A stretch of 64,000 nt of DNA from Urbifossiella limnaea (GTDB lineage Bacteria; Planctomycetota; Planctomycetia; Gemmatales; Gemmataceae). Below are positions 59,686 through 64,000 of this stretch, piece by piece. The notes below the pieces were generated by a model. It had not been told where the DNA came from and did not search any database. It was given only the letters and a program-made list of their open reading frames with translations. Each line of letters opens with the position of its first letter. The stretch's first letter is position 1. The stretch is taken from the NCBI RefSeq assembly GCF_007747215.1, contig NZ_CP036273.1, positions 2,278,322 to 2,342,321 of the forward strand. The letters are read 5' to 3'. The translations under genes and the position numbers were made by a program.

Positions 59686-60042
59686 ATGAGCCAACCCACC
59701 GGCCTCGCGGCGAAAAGATGCACACCCTGTTCGGGAACGGCTCAGTCGTTGCCCGCCGACGACGTGCACCGCCTGCTGCGTGAGGTGCCCGACTGGTCAC
59801 TCACGCCCGGGGGCGACCGCATCCGTCGCGCCTGGCACGCGCGCGACTTCGCCACCGCACTGGCGTTCTTCAACCGGATCGGCGGGATCGCCGATGAGGA
59901 AGACCACCACCCCGACCTGCACCTGACCGACTACCGCTGCGTGGTGGTCGAGCTCTGGACACACGCAGTCGGGGGGCTGACCGAGAACGACTTCATTCTC
60001 GCGGCCAAGATCGACTCGCTGCCACTGGAACTGGCGAAATAG
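59686..60042 (+). CDS. 4a-hydroxytetrahydrobiopterin dehydratase (PCD/DCoH family)
   Basis: 118 residues, the family length. The active-site block EEDHHPDLHLTDYRCVVVEL holds the catalytic His pair and the conserved HP, followed by WTHAVGGLTENDFILAAKID. It dehydrates the pterin 4a-carbinolamine produced by aromatic amino acid hydroxylases. The N-terminal RCTPCSG is typical of bacterial PhhB-like proteins. No hydroxylase gene is adjacent, so the partner lies elsewhere or the enzyme repairs pterins in general. Confidence 0.93.
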   Translation: MSQPTGLAAKRCTPCSGTAQSLPADDVHRLLREVPDWSLTPGGDRIRRAWHARDFATALAFFNRIGGIADEEDHHPDLHLTDYRCVVVELWTHAVGGLTENDFILAAKIDSLPLELAK

Positions 60043-60175
60043 CCTCGCGAATCGGCCCTCGAGTTGCGTCAGGGGATGAAACACCCCCGTCGGCCCGCCC
60101 GGCCGCGGAAGAATGATGCATTCGTGCCGTCGAAATGGGCGTCGCTGCCTGTTGTCGGGGCACCCGGGAGCGTGT

Positions 60176-61693
60176 ATGGCCGTCGCCACCGGCTCGGTCC
60201 GCTCGGCTTTCTCACTCAACGGCCACGAGTCGCCCACCGTGGGACCGCTCCTATTCGACCAGTATCGCCTCCACCCCTCCGCCTGGGACGAGCTGTTTAA
60301 CCGGGGCGGCAACCCGCACGATTACTGCGGCGCCCTCGTCGACCGGCTCGGCCGGTTGCACGTGACCGAGTTCGACAACCGGCGGGCGAGCGCCGACCTG
60401 GCGTTCGTCAACCAGGGGGTCACGTTCAGCGTGTACGCCGACCAGCGCGGCGTGGAGAAGATTTTCCCCTTCGACCTGATCCCGCGGCCCATCCCCGCCA
60501 CCGAGTGGGCCACCCTGGAGAAGGGGCTCGAACAGCGCATCACCGCCCTGAACAAGTTCCTCGACGACATTTATCACGACCAGCGCATCCTGAAAGAGAA
60601 GGTGATCCCGGAAGACCTGGCGCTCGGGTCGAAGGGGTTCCGCAAGGAGATGGTCGGCTTCCGCCCGCCGGGCGGGGTGTACGTCCACATCTGCGGCACC
60701 GACCTGATCCGCGACGCGGCCGGGAACTTCGTGGTGCTGGAGGACAACGGCCGGACGCCGAGCGGCGTCAGCTACGTGCTCGAGAACCGCGCCGTGATGA
60801 AGAAGGTGTTCCCGCACCTGTTCCAGGACATCCGCGTCAAGCGCGTCGAGGACTACCCGCACCGCCTCCGCGACGCGCTGGCGTCCGTCGCGCCGGAGGG
60901 GGCGGGGTCGCCGCCGTGCGTGGTGGTGCTGTCGCCGGGGCAGTACAACTCGGCGTACTTCGAGCACAGCTTCCTGGCCCGGCACATGGGCGTCGAACTG
61001 GTGTTCGGCCCGGACCTGTTCGTCCACGACGACGTGGTCTACCTGAAGACGACCCGCGGCCCGCAGCGCGTGGACGTGATCTACCGCCGCCTCGACGACG
61101 ACTTCCTCGACCCCGAGGCGTTCCGCCCGGACAGCCTGTTGGGCGTGCCGGGCCTGTTCCGCGCGTACAAGGCCGGCAACGTCACGCTGGCGAACGCCGT
61201 CGGCACCGGGGTGTGCGACGACAAGGCGGTGTACCCCTACGTCGAGGACATGATCCGCTTCTACCTGGACGGGGCGGAGCCGATCCTGAAGAACGTGCCG
61301 ACGTACATCTGCGCCCGGCCGGACGACCTGAAGTACACGCTCGACCACCTGGAGGAGCTGGTGGTGAAGGCGGTGAACGAGTCGGGCGGCTACGGCATGC
61401 TGATGGGGCCGAGCAGCACCGCCGCGCAGCGGGCCGAGTTCGCGGCGAAGATACGGGACAACCCACGCAACTACATCGCGCAGCCGGTTGTAACGCTCAG
61501 CACCGTGCCAACTTGGACGGACGAGGGGCCGGCCCCGCGCCACGTGGACCTGCGGCCGTACATCATCACGGGGAAGAGCACGTGGGTGCTGCCCGGCGGG
61601 CTGACGCGCACGGCGCTCGTGAAGGGCTCGTTGGTCGTGAACAGCAGCCAGGGCGGCGGCAGCAAGGATACGTGGGTTCTTGAGGGGCGGTGA
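60176..61693 (+). CDS. Circularly permuted ATP-grasp type 2 protein (peptide-ligase-like)
   Basis: 505 residues. NQGVTFSVYADQRGVEKIFP and LNKFLDDIYHDQRIL, with PPGGVYVHICGTDLIRDAAG, FVVLEDNGRTPSGVSYVLEN, and the C-terminal NESGGYGM and SSQGGGSKDTWVL, form the ATP-grasp type-2 module seen beside alpha-E and transglutaminase proteins. In the described gene set this enzyme is proposed to form amide/peptide bonds. The next two genes on the same strand are exactly these partners, although a 134-bp gap with a palindrome separates them. ATG 60176 is preceded by GGGAG. Confidence 0.9.
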   Translation: MAVATGSVRSAFSLNGHESPTVGPLLFDQYRLHPSAWDELFNRGGNPHDYCGALVDRLGRLHVTEFDNRRASADLAFVNQGVTFSVYADQRGVEKIFPFDLIPRPIPATEWATLEKGLEQRITALNKFLDDIYHDQRILKEKVIPEDLALGSKGFRKEMVGFRPPGGVYVHICGTDLIRDAAGNFVVLEDNGRTPSGVSYVLENRAVMKKVFPHLFQDIRVKRVEDYPHRLRDALASVAPEGAGSPPCVVVLSPGQYNSAYFEHSFLARHMGVELVFGPDLFVHDDVVYLKTTRGPQRVDVIYRRLDDDFLDPEAFRPDSLLGVPGLFRAYKAGNVTLANAVGTGVCDDKAVYPYVEDMIRFYLDGAEPILKNVPTYICARPDDLKYTLDHLEELVVKAVNESGGYGMLMGPSSTAAQRAEFAAKIRDNPRNYIAQPVVTLSTVPTWTDEGPAPRHVDLRPYIITGKSTWVLPGGLTRTALVKGSLVVNSSQGGGSKDTWVLEGR

Positions 61694-61707
61694 CAGCGGA
61701 CCCGGCA

Positions 61708-61780
61708 ACTGGCCGGCGTCAGCCGGCCGGTCGGTGGTGCAGGTGCCTTGACCAACGACCAGCCGGCTGACGCCGGCCGT
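61708..61780. repeat. GC-rich palindrome after the ATP-grasp gene
   Basis: Arms about 28 bases (core GGCCGGCGTCAGCCGGC) with two mismatches and a loop of about 12 bases. It starts 15 bases after the stop. It shares the GCTGACGCC / GGCGTCAGC centre with the palindromes at 572 and 38442. Confidence 0.75.
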
Positions 61781-61827
61781 TCGCCCGGCTGGCGACGATC
61801 CCGGGTCATCAGACGAGTTTGGCGCCC

Positions 61828-62814
61828 ATGATTTCACGGGTCGCGGAACACTGCTTCTGGCTCGCCCGCTACCTCGAGCGGGCCGAGAACGTCGCGCGCG
61901 TGCTGGACGTCAACCACACCCTGCTGCTGGACTTCCACGTCCCCGCCGAACAGCAGTGGAAGCCCATCCTCATCATCACCGGCCTCCACGACTACCCGCA
62001 CGAGCCGACCGCCGAGAACGTCCAGGAGTACATGACCTGGGACGAGAAGAACCCGTTCAGCATCACCAGCTCGATGTACTGGGCCCGTGAGAACGCCCGC
62101 ATCATCCGCGAGGTGATTTCGGGCGAGATGTGGGAGCGGATCAACTACTACCACCTGTGGCTGAAGGCCGACGCCCGCGAGGTGTACGACACCAACCGGC
62201 ACGAGTTCTACGCGCAGGTGAAGCGGATCAACCACCTCGTCCACGGCATCGCCGACGCCACCATGAGCCACGGCGAGGCGTGGGAGTTCTTCAAGCTCGG
62301 CACGTACCTGGAGCGGGCCAGCCAGACGGCCCGCATCATGGACGTGAAGTACCACACGCTCCTGCCGAAGGTCGAGGACGTGGGCACGCCGGTGGACAAC
62401 GCCCACTGGCTCGCCATCCTGATGAGCTGCTCCGGGTACGAGCCGTTCCACAAGAAGCCGAAGTCGGTGCCGATGGAGCCGGGGGCGGCGGTCGCCGAAT
62501 TCTTGCTGTACGACGCGGAGTTCCCGCGCTCCATCCGTCGGTGCGTGTGGGAGTGCGAGGGCGCCGCCGAGGCCGCCGCCGGCAACCCGGTCGGCCGCGA
62601 GCCGACCGCCGCCGAGCGGCAGATCCGCGAACTACTGGACTGGTTCGACAGCCGCACCAGCGCCGACATCATGCGCGACGGCCTCCACGAGGCGCTGACG
62701 CACATCGTGGATTCCGTGATCAAGATCGGCAACGCGGTCCACGCCAGCTTCTTCGCCGCCGAGGTGAAGCCGCCGCCGCGGCCGCGGGCCGCCATGAGCC
62801 AGAGCCAGTCGTAA
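61828..62814 (+). CDS. Alpha-E domain protein (DUF403)
   Basis: 328 residues from ATG 61828. Helical throughout. ISRVAEHCFWLARYLERAEN at the N-terminus is the family signature, with MTWDEKNPFSITSSMYWARE, HGEAWEFFKLGTYLERASQT and SCSGYEPFHKK following. In the known cluster it is thought to scaffold or activate the ATP-grasp ligase. It ends 21 bases before the transglutaminase start, strongly suggesting co-translation. No membrane segment. Confidence 0.93.
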   Translation: MISRVAEHCFWLARYLERAENVARVLDVNHTLLLDFHVPAEQQWKPILIITGLHDYPHEPTAENVQEYMTWDEKNPFSITSSMYWARENARIIREVISGEMWERINYYHLWLKADAREVYDTNRHEFYAQVKRINHLVHGIADATMSHGEAWEFFKLGTYLERASQTARIMDVKYHTLLPKVEDVGTPVDNAHWLAILMSCSGYEPFHKKPKSVPMEPGAAVAEFLLYDAEFPRSIRRCVWECEGAAEAAAGNPVGREPTAAERQIRELLDWFDSRTSADIMRDGLHEALTHIVDSVIKIGNAVHASFFAAEVKPPPRPRAAMSQSQS

Positions 62815-62835
62815 CCGCACAACGAGACACCCCGC

Positions 62836-64000
62836 ATGGGCATCCGCGTCGCGCTGTCCCACGTCACCACGTACCGGTACGACCGGCCGGTGACCCTCGG
62901 CCCGCACACCGTCCGGCTGCGCCCCGCCCCGCACGCCCGCACCCCGATCCACTCGTACTCGCTCCGCGTCGAGCCCGCCGACCAGTACCTGAACTGGCAG
63001 CAAGACCCGTACAGCAACCACCTCGCGCGGCTCGTTTTCCTGAAGCCGACGACCGAACTCAAGGTCACGGTCGAAGTCGTCGCCGAGATGGTGCCGATCA
63101 ACCCGTTCGACTTCTTCGTCGACGAGTCGGCGCAGGAGTACCCGTTCACCTACGAGGCCGGGCTGGCCCGCGAGCTGGCGCCGTACCTGGAAACGCTCCC
63201 GGCCGGCCCCCGGCTGCGCGAGCTCGTCGCCTCGTGCCGGCGGAGCGGGGTTACCACGAACGACTACCTCGTGAGCCTGAACCACGCGGTGCAGCGGCAC
63301 GTCGGCTACGTCATCCGGCTGGAGCCGGGCGTGCAGACGCCGGAGGAAACGCTCGACCTGCGCCGCGGGTCGTGCCGCGACTCGGCGTGGCTGCTGGTGC
63401 AGTTGGCCCGCCACCTCGGCCTGGCGGCGCGGTTCGTGTCCGGCTACCTCATCCAGCTCGTCGCCGACGAGAAGCCGGTGGAGGGCCCGGAAGGCCCGCC
63501 CGCCGACTTCACCGACCTGCACGCCTGGGCCGAGATTTACGTCCCCGGCGCCGGCTGGGTCGGCCTCGACGCCACCTCCGGGCTGCTGGCAGCGGAGGGG
63601 CACATCCCGCTAGCCTGCACCGCCGATCCTTCGTCCGCCGCACCCATCGCCGGCTCGTACAGCTGGGTCGGCGACGAGAAGATCGTCGAGGAGTTCGACC
63701 ACGAGATGACGGTGACGCGGCTCGACGAGAAGCCGCGGGTGACGAAGCCGTACACGGACGAGCAGTGGGCCGCGATCGACGCCCTCGGTCGCCGCGTGGA
63801 CGCCGACCTGCGCGAGTGGGACGTGCGGCTGACGATGGGCGGCGAGCCCACCTTCGTGAGCATCGACGACCGCGACGCCGAGGAGTGGAACACGGGTGCC
63901 GTCGGCCCGAACAAGCGCCGCCAGGGCCTGACGCTGCTGAAGCGGCTGCGCGACAAGTGGGCGCCCGGCGGGCTGCTGCACCACGGCATGGGGAAGTGGT
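62836..64000 (+). CDS. Transglutaminase-family protein with DUF2126 extension, 3'-truncated by window edge
   Basis: At least 388 residues, still open at the right edge. N-terminal transglutaminase-N beta domain (VALSHVTTYRYDRPVTLGPH), then the thiol-protease core: Cys180 in RRGSCRDSAWLL, His229 in TDLHAWAEIY and Asp245 in GLDATSG, a complete triad. From about residue 325, REWDVRLTMGGEPTFVSIDD begins the DUF2126 domain, making this the long form. It completes the ATP-grasp / alpha-E / transglutaminase set. It may cleave or crosslink the peptide made by the ligase. Confidence 0.92.
   Translation, partial: MGIRVALSHVTTYRYDRPVTLGPHTVRLRPAPHARTPIHSYSLRVEPADQYLNWQQDPYSNHLARLVFLKPTTELKVTVEVVAEMVPINPFDFFVDESAQEYPFTYEAGLARELAPYLETLPAGPRLRELVASCRRSGVTTNDYLVSLNHAVQRHVGYVIRLEPGVQTPEETLDLRRGSCRDSAWLLVQLARHLGLAARFVSGYLIQLVADEKPVEGPEGPPADFTDLHAWAEIYVPGAGWVGLDATSGLLAAEGHIPLACTADPSSAAPIAGSYSWVGDEKIVEEFDHEMTVTRLDEKPRVTKPYTDEQWAAIDALGRRVDADLREWDVRLTMGGEPTFVSIDDRDAEEWNTGAVGPNKRRQGLTLLKRLRDKWAPGGLLHHGMGKW

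Noticed and set aside
56614-59769. 1051-residue minus-strand frame over the Kelch-like and DUF2891 genes
   Set aside because: Shadow frame; genuine motifs occur in the other frames.
1-64000. CRISPR arrays, prophage, rRNA or integrase/attachment sites
   Set aside because: No regularly spaced repeats, phage structural genes, rRNA-like sequence or integrase seen; the only mobile element is the IS630.

Overview
The window is very GC-rich, densely coded DNA from a planctomycete, most likely of the Gemmataceae group. This placement is inferred from gene content. There are two DUF1549/DUF1553 plus DUF1501 secreted-protein pairs, one with a planctomycete cytochrome (PSCyt1) domain, and a giant PVC-type haem-binding dehydrogenase with HEAT repeats. 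There are also an FHA protein, a eukaryote-like Ser/Thr kinase, a PAC2 protein and many long palindromic intergenic repeats. No rRNA, CRISPR array or prophage was seen. No gene-free stretch exceeds 300 bases, and the longest gaps (about 150-190 bp) hold promoters or palindromes. Most very long frames opposite real genes are GC-driven shadows.

Layout. 1-8.5 kb: 3' end of metH, an acyltransferase, a zinc ABC ATPase and zinc-binding lipoprotein without a permease, a malate/lactate-type dehydrogenase, an aldose epimerase-like protein, a protein kinase, an RlmI-like rRNA methyltransferase and a DUF5522 mini-protein. 8.5-15.5 kb: malQ, then an XPB-like helicase beside a Bax1-like (DUF790) nuclease, an IS630-type element inserted exactly at the tail-to-tail stop codons, and purB. 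15.6-22 kb: small secreted proteins, a GT87-like membrane protein, an RHH/zinc-ribbon protein, a ThDP enzyme, a collagen-like Gly-rich protein, a PAC2 protein, tRNA-Leu(CAG) and an SGNH hydrolase.

22-38.5 kb is the most striking region, a two-armed redox locus. Leftward from a central promoter region run three paralogous pentahaem cytochromes. Rightward, in tight order, run a His-rich b-type-like membrane protein, a decahaem cytochrome, a NuoE-NuoF (HoxF-like) fusion, and a 970-residue HoxU/NuoG-like iron-sulfur protein carrying cyclic-nucleotide-binding-like modules and a C-terminal polyferredoxin. They are followed by two FtsX/DevC-type permeases and an ABC ATPase that itself ends in a cyclic-nucleotide-binding domain. 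I read this as an NAD(P)H-to-multihaem electron path coupled genetically, and perhaps by a shared nucleotide signal, to an export system. No function for the whole is established here.

38.5-59 kb is typical planctomycete secretome: the PVC-type haem-binding dehydrogenase, a secreted isochorismatase-fold protein, an FHA protein, an operon (acyltransferase, PSCyt1-DUF1549/1553, DUF1501, endonuclease/phosphatase), a beta-CASP hydrolase, a second DUF1549/DUF1501 pair, an esterase, a Kelch-like protein and DUF2891. 59-64 kb carries a pterin carbinolamine dehydratase and the known ATP-grasp / alpha-E / transglutaminase gene set, which runs off the right edge.

At least seven long palindromes sit just after stop codons; two of them supply the TGA stop of the neighbouring gene.
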